Shown piece by piece: positions 41,030 to 49,303 of a stretch of DNA of 64,000 bases; the stretch's first letter is position 1; each line of letters opens with the position of its first letter. The notes beneath the pieces were generated by a model. That model ran no database searches. It saw only the letters and a program-made list of their open reading frames with translations, and was not told the origin of the DNA. Source of the stretch: Nocardia aobensis NBRC 100429 (GTDB taxonomy: Bacteria > Actinomycetota > Actinomycetes > Mycobacteriales > Mycobacteriaceae); the NCBI RefSeq assembly GCF_000308375.1, contig NZ_BAFQ01000296.1, forward strand, positions 1 through 64,000, written 5' to 3'. The position numbers were made by a program, and so were the translations under genes.

Positions 41030-43108
41030 GTGACTACATCACTCCTCGAGAATTCGCCGGTGGTGCCGCCCGAGCCAGCGAAGTCCGGCGCCGCCCGCGC
41101 ATTCGGCGGCGGCGCCGTCGAGCGGGCCGGTCTGGCGGCGCTCCTGATCGCGACGGCGGTGATGTACCTGTGGAACATCACCGTCAACGGGATGGGCAAC
41201 CAGTTCTACGCCGGCGCGGCCTGGGCCGGATCGAAGAACTGGGAGGCGCTGCTGTTCGGCTCTCTGGATCCGGCCAACTTCATCACCGTCGACAAGCCGC
41301 CCGTATCTCAGTGGGTGATGGGGCTGTCCGGCCGCATCTTCGGCTTCTCGAGCGCGAGCATGCTCGTTCCGCAGGCATTGATGGCCGTGGCCGCGGTCGC
41401 GCTCCTCTACGGCGCGGTCCGGCGGATCACGGCGAATCACTGGACGGCGCTGCTGGCGGGGGCCGCGCTGGCGATGACGCCGGTGGCGGCGCTGATGTTC
41501 CGGTTCGACAATCCCGACGCGGTCATGGTGCTGCTCATGACGGCCGCCGCCTACGCCACCGTGCGGGCACTGGACCGCGCCTCCACGACCTGGCTGATGC
41601 TGGCCGGGGCGGCGCTGGGATTCGCATTCCTGGCGAAGATGCTCGAGGGACTGATGGTGCTGCCCGCGCTCGGAGTGGCCTATTTGTTGGCCGCTCCGAC
41701 TTCGCTGCGCAGACGCCTGCTGCAACTGGTCGGCGGACTCGTCGCGCTGCTGGTGTCCAGCGGCTGGTATGTGCTGCTCACGCTGTGGTGGCCGGCCTCG
41801 AGCCGCCCGTACCTGGCCGGGTCGACCGACGACAACTTCATGAATCTGGTGCTCGGATACAACGGTTTCGCCCGCGTGCTCGGCCGCAATCACGGTGGCG
41901 GGGCAGCCCCGGCCCACGATCCCGCGTCGACGGCCCAGGCGGCGGCGCATGCCGCCCCGCCCGCGGGCGCGCACAACGGATTCGGCGGATTCGGCGGGCA
42001 GGTGCACGGTGTGCAGCGGCTGTTCACCGGTGAATTCGGGTTCGAGATCGGCTGGCTGCTGCCGGCCGCCCTGCTGGCGATGGTGCTGGTGCTCGTCTCA
42101 CGCGGTCGCGCGCCGCGCACCGACCGGATGCGTGCGGCCGCCATCGTCTTCGGTGGCTGGATCGTGATCGACGGCGGTGTGCTCAGCTACATGAACGGCA
42201 TGGTGCATCCGTACTACTGCCTCTCGATCGCCCCCGCGGTCGCCGGAATGTTCGCCATCGGTGTCGCCGAACTGTGGAACCGGCGCCACACCGCGTTCGG
42301 CCGATTCGGTACGGCCGCACTGCTCGTGGTGACGGGCGTGTGGAGTGCCGTTCTGCTGCACCGCAACAGCGGCTGGTATCCGGAGCTGCGCTGGACGATT
42401 CTGGTCGTGACGCTGATCGCCGCGGTGCTGCTGGCCGTGCCCTGGACCTATGCGGCGCATCGCCGCCTCGCGGCCGTCGTCCTGACGGCCGGCCTGATCG
42501 GTGGTCTGGCGGGCGGTGCGGCCTACTCGTTCGCGACCGTCGCGACCGCGCACTCCGGTGGTGGGCCGACGGTCGGCCCGGCGCAGGCGAACGCGCGTGG
42601 CGGCTTCGGTCAGAGCCGTCCGGATCCGCAGCTCTCGGCGATGTTGCGGGCGACGACTGCGACCTGGGCGGCGGCGACCAACGGTTCGTCCGCGGCCGCC
42701 GCACTCGAATTGGACAGCGACAGGCCGGTGATGGCGATCGGTGGGTTCTCCGGCAGCGACCCGGTGCCGACGCTGGCACAGTTCCAGACCGACGTGAAGG
42801 ACGGCAAGATCGCCTACTACGTCGTACAGGCCGACGGCCGCAATCAGGGCCCGGCGGATGCGCGCGAGCAGGGCGTGACCGGAAACCGGAATCCGGGCAC
42901 CACCACGGGCCGGGGTGCGGGCCGGGAGCAGGCGGTACCCGGAAACGCGCCGGGGCAGCCGCAGCCGGATACCACCGAGAATGCCGGCGGGCCGGGCGGT
43001 TTCGGCCGCAATCAGCACGCCGATATCACCACGTGGGTCACCGCCACCTTCCCCGCGCAGCACATCGGCAACGCCACGGTGTACAACCTGAGCGGCTACC
43101 GAGGCTAG
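41030..43108 (+). CDS. YkcB-type GT-C glycosyltransferase (GT39/ArnT-like)
   Basis: 692 aa from GTG 41030. About twelve transmembrane helices span residues 35-500. NITVNGMGNQFYAGAAWAGS holds the first-loop Asp/Asn region and D88-KPP follows in FITVDKPPVSQWVMGL; RFDNPDAVMVLL is also conserved. A Gly/Asn-rich loop with HNGFGGFGGQ and a C-terminal extracytoplasmic domain (about 540-692, with AIGGFSGSDPVPTLAQF) match the YkcA/B-like family, which uses polyprenyl-phosphate sugars to glycosylate wall components. No lipid-linked-sugar synthase is adjacent. Confidence 0.85.
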   Translation: MTTSLLENSPVVPPEPAKSGAARAFGGGAVERAGLAALLIATAVMYLWNITVNGMGNQFYAGAAWAGSKNWEALLFGSLDPANFITVDKPPVSQWVMGLSGRIFGFSSASMLVPQALMAVAAVALLYGAVRRITANHWTALLAGAALAMTPVAALMFRFDNPDAVMVLLMTAAAYATVRALDRASTTWLMLAGAALGFAFLAKMLEGLMVLPALGVAYLLAAPTSLRRRLLQLVGGLVALLVSSGWYVLLTLWWPASSRPYLAGSTDDNFMNLVLGYNGFARVLGRNHGGGAAPAHDPASTAQAAAHAAPPAGAHNGFGGFGGQVHGVQRLFTGEFGFEIGWLLPAALLAMVLVLVSRGRAPRTDRMRAAAIVFGGWIVIDGGVLSYMNGMVHPYYCLSIAPAVAGMFAIGVAELWNRRHTAFGRFGTAALLVVTGVWSAVLLHRNSGWYPELRWTILVVTLIAAVLLAVPWTYAAHRRLAAVVLTAGLIGGLAGGAAYSFATVATAHSGGGPTVGPAQANARGGFGQSRPDPQLSAMLRATTATWAAATNGSSAAAALELDSDRPVMAIGGFSGSDPVPTLAQFQTDVKDGKIAYYVVQADGRNQGPADAREQGVTGNRNPGTTTGRGAGREQAVPGNAPGQPQPDTTENAGGPGGFGRNQHADITTWVTATFPAQHIGNATVYNLSGYRG

Positions 43109-43127
43109 GAATGAGTCGAAAGGGATT

Positions 43128-43154
43128 GGCGGGCAGCGTATCCCGTTGCCCGCC
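43128..43154. terminator. Bidirectional hairpin between convergent genes
   Basis: GGCGGGCA (43128-43135) and TGCCCGCC (43147-43154) pair perfectly around an 11-base loop, between the glycosyltransferase stop at 43108 and the methyltransferase stop at 43182. Confidence 0.55.
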
Positions 43155-43181
43155 GAGACCCGTTCTCGTCGCGCACGCGCG

Positions 43182-44060
43182 TCACGGGCGGGTGACGGTC
43201 ACGAGACTTATCAGTGACTGCTGGCGCCCCTCGGGACCCTCGGGTGTGTGGCCGAGGCTGCGGATGTAGTCCGGAAGGTAGATGCGTTCGCCGGTCCATT
43301 CGTGGTCGGTGAACCAGGCGGTGGTGTCGCTGCGCGGCTCGTTGTAGATCAACTTCACCCACTCCGAGCCGGATTCTCCGTCGGCGGCCAGGGCTTCGGC
43401 GGCCTCGGCGGGCAGGGGATCCATCTGTTCGACGGCGGCTCGGCTGCCGGGTGCGCTGAGCGAGTGCACGGTGTCGAACAGCTGGTCCTGGGCTGCGGGC
43501 GTCAAATAGATCAGCAGCCCCTCGATCAGCCACGCGGTCGGCCGATCGGAATCGAAGCCGCTGTCGCGCAAGGCTTTCGCCCAGTCGCCCCGCAGATCGA
43601 CCGCCACCTCCCGCCGATCCGCGATCGGTTCGCGCCCGGCTTGTGCGAGGGTCTCGCGCTTGTAGCCGAGGACCGGTGGCCGATCCAGTTCGTAGACGGT
43701 GCAGCCCGCCAACGACGGCAGTCGATAGGCCCGCGCGTCCAGGCCCGCCGCGAGCACGACCACCTGCCGGATTCCCGATGCGACGGCGGCATCCAGATAG
43801 TCGTCGAAATACCGGGTCCGGAACAGTTGGTGCTGCTGAAACGGGATGCCGAAATCCGTTGTCAGCAAAGGGTGTTCGGGCAGCCGCCCGGCCAGCAGAT
43901 CGGCCCATTCGCCGCCCGCGGCCGAGACGAACAGCTCGGCGAGCGGGTCCCGCGCCGGGGCGTCGCCCGCGCGTCCGCCCAGTGCGCGAGCTGCCGCGAC
44001 GAACAATGCCGTGGATCCGACACCGGTGTTGATATCCCAGGAATCCTCGTCGGTACGCAT
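43182..44060 (-). CDS. Class I SAM-dependent methyltransferase (LCM/TIGR00027 type)
   Basis: 292 aa from ATG 44060. MRTDEDSWDINTGVGSTALF is the standard start of the large mycobacterial/nocardial family of putative O-methyltransferases, with SAM motif VVVLAAGLDARAYRL at about 98 and IEGLLIYLT. TAGGTT, seven bases, ATG indicates a leaderless transcript. Substrates are mostly unknown; some members act in secondary or lipid metabolism. Confidence 0.87.
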   Translation of the reverse strand: MRTDEDSWDINTGVGSTALFVAAARALGGRAGDAPARDPLAELFVSAAGGEWADLLAGRLPEHPLLTTDFGIPFQQHQLFRTRYFDDYLDAAVASGIRQVVVLAAGLDARAYRLPSLAGCTVYELDRPPVLGYKRETLAQAGREPIADRREVAVDLRGDWAKALRDSGFDSDRPTAWLIEGLLIYLTPAAQDQLFDTVHSLSAPGSRAAVEQMDPLPAEAAEALAADGESGSEWVKLIYNEPRSDTTAWFTDHEWTGERIYLPDYIRSLGHTPEGPEGRQQSLISLVTVTRP

Positions 44061-44274
44061 GATCGCCAACCTACCCACCGGGCCGGGCGCGGCCGGGACC
44101 CCGCGCCGCACCCGCGCGAATCCGCCACGAAACCCCTGTCACCACGTATTTCCCGCCATCCGACGGGGGTTCCGGGCGGAGAATGCTCTCGTACTTCGCG
44201 CGCTGAGGTGCTTACCGGCGGCGCATCGGTGCGGTCCGGCGGCGAGGCCCTCCGATCGGACATCGCGGTGAGCG

Positions 44275-45207
44275 TTACGCCCGTATCCGCTCCAGCAGCT
44301 CGGTGGTCGCCTCCCACAGGCGGCGCTCCCGGTCGCGATCGTGGGCGACGGGATGCACCTCGGTGAGCCGGGTCTTCACCACGAACGCGCCGTCGCGCAG
44401 GTGTGCCCATGTGTCGTCGAGAGCGACCGAGGCCAGCAGCGGTCCTGAGCGTTGCGGTGTCGATACGCCGGGCAGCCGGCCCAGAACGCGGCCGATCGCT
44501 CGCACGGGTGCGGGGGCGCCGCGGCCGAGCGCGGTACCGGGCATCCATCCCGGTTCGAAGACCGAGACGTTGATCCCGGGCCCGGCGTGGCGCTGTAGTT
44601 CGTGGGCGTAGTAGAGGATCGCCAGCTTGGCATTGGAATAGGCGACACCCGAGGCGGTCATGCCGGGGGCGTGGTCGCCGGTGGCAGGGCGAGCGAGGTC
44701 GAGGGGATCGGCCCAGTCGGCCTCGGCGACGTTGAGCATTCGGCGCCAGAAGTTGGCGTGATAGGTGTTCGATCCGAGCAGCACCACCCGTGCCGGGGCG
44801 GTGAAGGCGCCGAGAAGGTCGCCGATGAGCTGGGCGTGGGCCAGGTGGTTGACGGCGAAGGTCGTCTCGTAACCGTCGCGGGTGGCCTGCCGGGTGTCGG
44901 CGGACATGGTGCCGGCATTGGCGATCAGCGCCCGAAGCGGTCGCACGGCACCGGCGGTGAGGAGTTCGCGCACGGTGGTCGCGGCGGCGCGCACATCGGC
45001 CAGATCCGCCAGGTCGCAACCGATTTCGCGGACGCGAGCACCCCGCGCGCGGGCCTCCTCGGCTACCTCGGTGAGATCCCGCCCGGCGCGGCCGACCAGG
45101 AGGAGATCGGGGCGCTGCCCCTCGGGGCGGGCGGCCAGGGCGAGCGCGGTGGCGCGGCCCAGATTGCGGGTCGGGCCGGTGATGAGAACGGTTCCGGTTT
45201 CGGTCAT
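44275..45207 (-). CDS. Short-chain dehydrogenase/reductase
   Basis: 310 aa from ATG 45207. VLITGPTRNLGRATALAL is the cofactor motif (TGxxxxxG), with NAGTMSAD, the catalytic Ser in LLGSNTY and Tyr/Lys in GVAYSNAKLAILYY. It resembles WW-domain oxidoreductase/retinol dehydrogenase-like SDRs. It is divergent from an MmyB-type regulator with a 103-bp gap, so it is a probable regulated target. Substrate unknown. Confidence 0.85.
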   Translation of the reverse strand: MTETGTVLITGPTRNLGRATALALAARPEGQRPDLLLVGRAGRDLTEVAEEARARGARVREIGCDLADLADVRAAATTVRELLTAGAVRPLRALIANAGTMSADTRQATRDGYETTFAVNHLAHAQLIGDLLGAFTAPARVVLLGSNTYHANFWRRMLNVAEADWADPLDLARPATGDHAPGMTASGVAYSNAKLAILYYAHELQRHAGPGINVSVFEPGWMPGTALGRGAPAPVRAIGRVLGRLPGVSTPQRSGPLLASVALDDTWAHLRDGAFVVKTRLTEVHPVAHDRDRERRLWEATTELLERIRA

Positions 45208-45310
45208 GTCCCCAGCCTGCGAGCCGGGCCGGACCATAGGCAGTCGTCCGGTTGTCGTAGGACTGTCAGGGCCAGGACACACCGGCGGCGGTTCGCGCAG
45301 ACTGGAGTGC

Positions 45311-46156
45311 GTGGAAACGTGGGAGTTCGGCCGGACGGTGCGCCGGTGGCGCGACCGGGTGGCGCCCGAGGCCGTCGGTGTGCCGGTGGGTCCCCGCCGC
45401 CGGGCCGCGGGATTGCGCCGGGAGGAGTTGGCCGCGCTCGCCGGCATCTCCGCCGATTACCTCACCCGACTCGAACAGGGGCGCGCGACCGCGCCGTCGG
45501 CGCAGGTGGTGGAGGCACTGGCCCGCGCCCTGCGCGTGTCGGACAGCGAACGCGATCTGCTCTACCGGCTGGCCGGGCACGCCGCCCCCGGCTCGGACGT
45601 GGTGCCCTCGCGCGTCACCGCGAGTGTGCACCGGGTGCTCGACCGGTTGTCGCACACGCCGGTCGTCGTCTACGACGCGAGCTGGACGCTCGTACTGGCC
45701 AACGCGCCCTACAACGCGCTGATGGGTGACACCACCTCCTGGCGCGGCCTGGAGCGCAATGCGGTGTGGCGCAACATCACTCGCATGCCGACCCGGGTCG
45801 TGCACTCCGAGCGGGAACAGGCCGAACACGAGGCCAGGCTGGTGGCCGATCTGCGCTTGACCGCCTCGCGCTATCCCGCCGACCGCGCGCTGCGACGCCT
45901 GATCGCCGACCTGGGCTCAGCGGGCGCACGCTTCACCGACCTCTGGAACGCCGAAACGCCACCGCCCGCACCGGACCCGTCGAGGCGCAAGACGATCGAC
46001 CACCCGGCGGTCGGCCTGATCACCCTCGACTGCGACACCCTGCTCGTCACTCTCGACGATCTGCGGATTTCGGTCTACACCGCCGAACCCGGCAGCGAGG
46101 ACGCCGCCCGGCTCGACCTGGCGGTCGTGCTGGGCACGCAATCGCTGACACCATGA
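45311..46156 (+). CDS. MmyB-type XRE-family regulator
   Basis: 281 aa from GTG 45311. N-terminal HTH: RRAAGLRREELAALAGIS followed by DYLTRLEQGRATAPSAQVV. The C-terminal MmyB-like ligand domain starts HTPVVVYDASWTLVLANAPY and includes ERNAVWRNI. The family (PF17765) binds fatty-acid-like ligands and often controls a divergent SDR, as here. A CAGTC/GACTG dyad (45241-45265) lies between the two starts. Confidence 0.87.
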   Translation: METWEFGRTVRRWRDRVAPEAVGVPVGPRRRAAGLRREELAALAGISADYLTRLEQGRATAPSAQVVEALARALRVSDSERDLLYRLAGHAAPGSDVVPSRVTASVHRVLDRLSHTPVVVYDASWTLVLANAPYNALMGDTTSWRGLERNAVWRNITRMPTRVVHSEREQAEHEARLVADLRLTASRYPADRALRRLIADLGSAGARFTDLWNAETPPPAPDPSRRKTIDHPAVGLITLDCDTLLVTLDDLRISVYTAEPGSEDAARLDLAVVLGTQSLTP

Positions 46157-46181
46157 GTGCCACGGCCGCGGGCGGCAGGAT

Positions 46182-46586
46182 TCACGACGTCGGCGGCAGG
46201 AGTTCGGCGATGAGATCCTCTATGCGAGAACGGATGTCGTCGCGGATCCGCCGCACGGCGTCGATGTCTCGCCCGGCCGGGTCGTCCAGTTGCCAGTCGC
46301 GGTAGTCGACGCCGGGGAAGTACGGGCAGGTGTCGCCGCAGCCCATGGTGATGACGATGTCGCTGACGCGGACGGCGCCGGGCGTCAGCACGGCCGGGGC
46401 GCCGGCGGTGATGTCGATGCCGGCTTCGCGCATGGCCTGCACGGCTACCGGGTTGATGCGGTCGGCGGGTTCGGTGCCGGCGGAGCGGACGTCGATGCGG
46501 TCACCGGCGAGGTGGGTGAGAAAGCCCTGGGCCATCTGCGATCGTCCGGCGTTGTGCACGCAGACGAACAGGACGCTGGGTTTCAT
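46182..46586 (-). CDS. arsC: Arsenate reductase (LMW phosphatase type)
   Basis: 134 aa from ATG 46586. P-loop CVHNAGRS (Cys9-Ser16) and the DDPAGRD-type Asp loop, plus two more cysteines in MGCGDTCPYFPG, identify low-molecular-weight-phosphatase-type ArsC. In actinobacteria the electron donor is either mycothiol/mycoredoxin or thioredoxin; the cysteine pair suggests the thioredoxin-linked cascade. It turns arsenate into arsenite for Acr3. The start overlaps the acr3 stop by four bases, so the two are coupled. Confidence 0.9.
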   Translation of the reverse strand: MKPSVLFVCVHNAGRSQMAQGFLTHLAGDRIDVRSAGTEPADRINPVAVQAMREAGIDITAGAPAVLTPGAVRVSDIVITMGCGDTCPYFPGVDYRDWQLDDPAGRDIDAVRRIRDDIRSRIEDLIAELLPPTS

Positions 46587-47698
46587 TGGTGTGCAGAGCC
46601 TTTCGCCGGTGCCGGAACATCGGCGTCGGTCGGGACATCGGGGGTGGCCGGGAACCGGTTGCGCAGGGCGAGGGACACGTAGACCAGGCCCACGAGGACC
46701 GGCACTTCGATCAGCGGGCCGACGACGCCGGCGAGGGCCTGTCCGGAAGCGGCGCCGTAGGTGGCGATCGCGACCGCGATGGCGAGTTCGAAGTTGTTGC
46801 CCGCGGCGGTGAAGGCGAGGGTGGTGGTCCGTGCGTAGCCGAGGCGGGCCACCCACCCGTAGAGGTAGCCCCCGCCCCACATGATCGCGAAGTACGCCAG
46901 CAGTGGTACGGCGATGCGTGCGACATCCCAGGGGTGGGCGGTGATGTTGTTGCCCTGCAGGGCGAACAGGATCACGATCGTGAACAGCAACCCGTACAGC
47001 GCCCACGGTCCGATGCGCGGCAGCAACCGCCCCTCGTACCACTGCCGGCCGCGGGCCCGCTCGCACAGCTGCCGCGTGAGAAAGCCCGCGACCAGCGGAA
47101 TGCCGAGGAAGATCAGCACCGATTTCGCGATCTGCCACGGTGAGGTGTCGATCGTGGTTCGTTCGAGTCCGAGCCATCCGGGCAGAACCGAGAGATAGAA
47201 CCAGCCGAGTACGGCGAACATGACGACCTGGAAGATCGAATTCAACGCCACCAGAACGGCGGCCGCTTCGCGGTCTCCGCAGGCCAGGTCGTTCCAGATG
47301 ATCACCATCGCAATACATCTGGCGAGACCGACGATGATCAGGCCGGTCCGGTATTCGGGCAGATCCGGTAGAAGCAGCCACGCGAGGGCGAACATCAGCG
47401 CGGGCCCTGCGACCCAGTTCAGCACCAGCGAGGCGAGCAGCAGACGCCGGTCGCCGGTGACGGTGTCCAGCCGGTCGTAGCGGACCTTCGCCAGCACCGG
47501 GTACATCATGATCAGCAGGCCGAGCGCGATGGGCAGCGAGATGCCGTCGACCTGCACCGCCGACAGGGTGCCGCCCAGTCCGGGGACGAGTCGCCCGAGC
47601 AGCAGACCCGCGGCCATGGCCACGCCGATCCAGACCGGCAGGAAGCGGTCGAGAGTGGACAGTCTGCCGGCGACCGCGGTGTCGCCGGTGGTGCTCAC
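46583..47698 (-). CDS. acr3: ACR3-family arsenite efflux permease
   Basis: 371 aa, ten helices. The signature VGLARCIAMVIIWNDLACG contains the conserved Cys for As(III) transfer, and GNNFELAIAVAIA is the second conserved motif. It exports arsenite from the cytoplasm. It overlaps both arsR upstream and arsC downstream by four bases, forming the operon arsR-acr3-arsC. Confidence 0.92.
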   Translation of the reverse strand: MSTTGDTAVAGRLSTLDRFLPVWIGVAMAAGLLLGRLVPGLGGTLSAVQVDGISLPIALGLLIMMYPVLAKVRYDRLDTVTGDRRLLLASLVLNWVAGPALMFALAWLLLPDLPEYRTGLIIVGLARCIAMVIIWNDLACGDREAAAVLVALNSIFQVVMFAVLGWFYLSVLPGWLGLERTTIDTSPWQIAKSVLIFLGIPLVAGFLTRQLCERARGRQWYEGRLLPRIGPWALYGLLFTIVILFALQGNNITAHPWDVARIAVPLLAYFAIMWGGGYLYGWVARLGYARTTTLAFTAAGNNFELAIAVAIATYGAASGQALAGVVGPLIEVPVLVGLVYVSLALRNRFPATPDVPTDADVPAPAKGSAHQ

Positions 47699-48075
47699 GT
47701 GTGCACCCCGAGCCCGGCCTGTTCGGCGAGCAGATCCGAAAGACGTTGCAGTGCTTCGGGAATCACCCGGTAGTACACCCAGGAGGCGCGACGCTCACCG
47801 GTGACCAACCCGGCCTCGCGCAACACCTTCAGGTGATGGGAGATGGTCGGCTGAGTGACGTCGAGCCCGTCGGAGATGTCGCAGACACAGGCTTCGCCAC
47901 CGGCGCGCGCCGCGATGGCCGACAGCACCCGCAACCGGACGGGATCGCCGAGGGCCTTGAACATCGCCGCGAGGTCCTGGGCCGCCTCGGCGCCCACGAC
48001 CGGCCGCACCCGCGGCGTGGTCACACACCCTGCCGGTGCGGCCATGGCCGCCGAAGGCAACTCCTGTTTAGACAT
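47695..48075 (-). CDS. arsR: ArsR-family arsenic-responsive repressor
   Basis: 126 aa from ATG 48075. Metal motif ACVCDISDGLDVTQPTISHH contains the canonical ELCVCDL-type Cys pair in helix 3, followed by the recognition helix. The longer frame from 48111 would start upstream of the -35 element and is rejected. It should repress the ars operon in the absence of As(III)/Sb(III). -35 TTGACT and -10 TCAATA are placed for a leaderless ATG. Direct ATATCGA repeats surround the -10. Confidence 0.9.
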   Translation of the reverse strand: MSKQELPSAAMAAPAGCVTTPRVRPVVGAEAAQDLAAMFKALGDPVRLRVLSAIAARAGGEACVCDISDGLDVTQPTISHHLKVLREAGLVTGERRASWVYYRVIPEALQRLSDLLAEQAGLGVHT

Positions 48076-48082
48076 CCGTCGA

Positions 48083-48111
48083 TATTGACAGGCATCGATA
48101 TGAGTAGTCAA
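48083..48111 (-). promoter_or_regulatory. arsR promoter with ATATCGA repeats
   Basis: On the minus strand TTGACT (48106-48111), 17 bases, TCAATA (48083-48088), then seven bases to the ATG of arsR. ATATCGA occurs twice on the coding strand within the spacer and across the -10, in positions for ArsR binding. Confidence 0.65.
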
Positions 48112-48150
48112 ACGAAGTCCGGGTGAACAAGCGCGCCCGCGGGCTGGTGG

Positions 48151-48705
48151 TCAGCTGCAGCAGGTGGCTCCGCCACCGACGGCGTCGCGCTGTGCTTCGG
48201 CGGCGCAGCAGGCACCTTCGGTGGCGGCGTCGGCGGCACTGCCGCAGCAGGGTTCCGCGGCCGAGGTATCGGTGTCCGACCCGCAGCACGCCTGCACGGC
48301 CTTGGTGTCGTCGGCGAATTCCGGTGCGTCGCCGAATGTCTCGGTGTCTGCCAGTACGGTGTAGACCTCCCATTTCTCACCGTGCGGTCCGGTGACCCAC
48401 ACCTTGTCCTGCCGGGCGAAACAGCAGGTCGTGCCGATCTGCTCCGCGGTGAACAATCCGGCTCGTGACAGGCGCGCGATCTCGTCGTGGACCTGTTCGG
48501 ACGTCTCCACCTCGACGCCGAGGTGGTTGATCGTCCCACCGGCGCCGGTGTTCTCCAGCAGTACCAGCTTCAACGGCGGCTGCTCGACGGCGAAATTGGC
48601 GTAGCCGGGCTCGAGCTTGGCCGGTTCGGTGTCGAACAGGGTGGAGTAGAACGCGACCGCTCGATCGAGGTCGTCGACATTGAGGGCCAGCTGTATGCGG
48701 GACAT
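48151..48705 (-). CDS. arsI: ArsI/CadI-type metalloid-responsive dioxygenase-like protein
   Basis: 184 aa from ATG 48705 (GGAGG upstream). The vicinal-oxygen-chelate fold begins RIQLALNVDDLDRAVAFYST, and the vicinal cysteines of the metal site are in IGTTCCFARQDKVWVTGPHG, as in ArsI C-As lyase and CadI. The fold also has metal His in NHLGVEVE and a late Glu. ArsI cleaves methylated As(III) compounds; CadI is Cd-induced in mycobacteria. Residues 140-184 add four Cys-Cys pairs (ACCGS, PCCGS, ACCA, TCCS) that probably bind or deliver As(III). Divergent from a second ArsR. Confidence 0.88.
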   Translation of the reverse strand: MSRIQLALNVDDLDRAVAFYSTLFDTEPAKLEPGYANFAVEQPPLKLVLLENTGAGGTINHLGVEVETSEQVHDEIARLSRAGLFTAEQIGTTCCFARQDKVWVTGPHGEKWEVYTVLADTETFGDAPEFADDTKAVQACCGSDTDTSAAEPCCGSAADAATEGACCAAEAQRDAVGGGATCCS

Positions 48706-48725
48706 GAGAACCTCCGTGGTCCGAT

Positions 48726-48776
48726 ATATGTCGAAAAGGTTGGCGGTTTCGAGTCTGCTCCACCTTTTCGACATAT
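48726..48776. promoter_or_regulatory. ArsR operator between arsI and second arsR
   Basis: Arms ATATGTCGAAAAGGT (48726-48740) and its exact reverse complement (48762-48776), separated by 21 bases. The right arm overlaps the -35 TCGACA of the rightward arsR; the left overlaps the leader of arsI. Confidence 0.75.
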
Positions 48777-48796
48777 GTCAATCCCGCCGGTAGCAT
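48768..48796 (+). promoter_or_regulatory. Promoter of the second arsR
   Basis: TCGACA (48768-48773), 17 bases, TAGCAT (48791-48796), then six bases to ATG 48803, implying a leaderless transcript. Confidence 0.6.
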
Positions 48797-48802
48797 GGTT
48801 TC

Positions 48803-49162
48803 ATGCCCAAAGCGCTTCCCGTGATCGATATGTCCGCTCCGGTGTGCTGCGCGCCGGTGGCGGCCGGGCCGGTCGACGATGTCGCGGCCCTGGAGGTGGC
48901 GTTGCGACTCAAAGCGCTCGCCGACCCGGTGCGGGTGAAGCTGATGTCGCTGCTGCTGGCGAGTCCGGATTCCGGCGAGAACGGTGGTGACCTCGCCGCC
49001 GCGGTGGGGCTGGCGGAATCGACGGTCAGCCATCATCTCGGTCAGCTCCGCAAGGCCGGGCTGGTCGAATCCGAACGTGCCGGCATGAATGTCGTCCACC
49101 GCGCCAAACGTGATGCGCTGGCGGTGTTGTGCGTAGTGCTGGACCCCAACTGCTGCCGGTGA
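48803..49162 (+). CDS. Second ArsR-family regulator (Cys-pair type)
   Basis: 119 aa. Winged helix with ALADPVRVKLMSLLLASP and LAESTVSHHLGQLRKAG. Instead of CVCDL, it has Cys pairs near the N-terminus (APVCCAPV) and at the C-terminus (DPNCCR), as in the ArsR of Corynebacterium/CmtR-like sensors, where such positions form the As(III) site. It is divergent from arsI, and the perfect dyad between the two genes is its likely operator. Confidence 0.87.
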   Translation: MPKALPVIDMSAPVCCAPVAAGPVDDVAALEVALRLKALADPVRVKLMSLLLASPDSGENGGDLAAAVGLAESTVSHHLGQLRKAGLVESERAGMNVVHRAKRDALAVLCVVLDPNCCR

Positions 49163-49254
49163 ATACCTCCGTCCGGTGACCTCTCCGAGGTCTCCGCGAG
49201 GTCGCCGTCCGGCCCTATTCATATCCCGGGCGGAATATCGCTGGGCGCACCGAA

Positions 49255-49290
49255 CCTAATACGTTTAGGATGATTCCTAAGTAGATTAGG
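49255..49290. promoter_or_regulatory. Nested palindromic operator of the TetR gene
   Basis: Two dyads share one centre: CCTAAT/ATTAGG (49255-49260 and 49285-49290) and TTAGGA/TCCTAA (49265-49270 and 49275-49280). It is directly upstream of the TetR gene start at 49304. Confidence 0.65.
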
Positions 49291-49303
49291 TTAGGAGCCG
49301 TGG

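Noticed and set aside
45241-45265. CAGTC/GACTG dyad between SDR and MmyB-type genes as a separate finding
   Set aside because: Arms are only five bases long; expected by chance in 103 bp, so only mentioned with the regulator.
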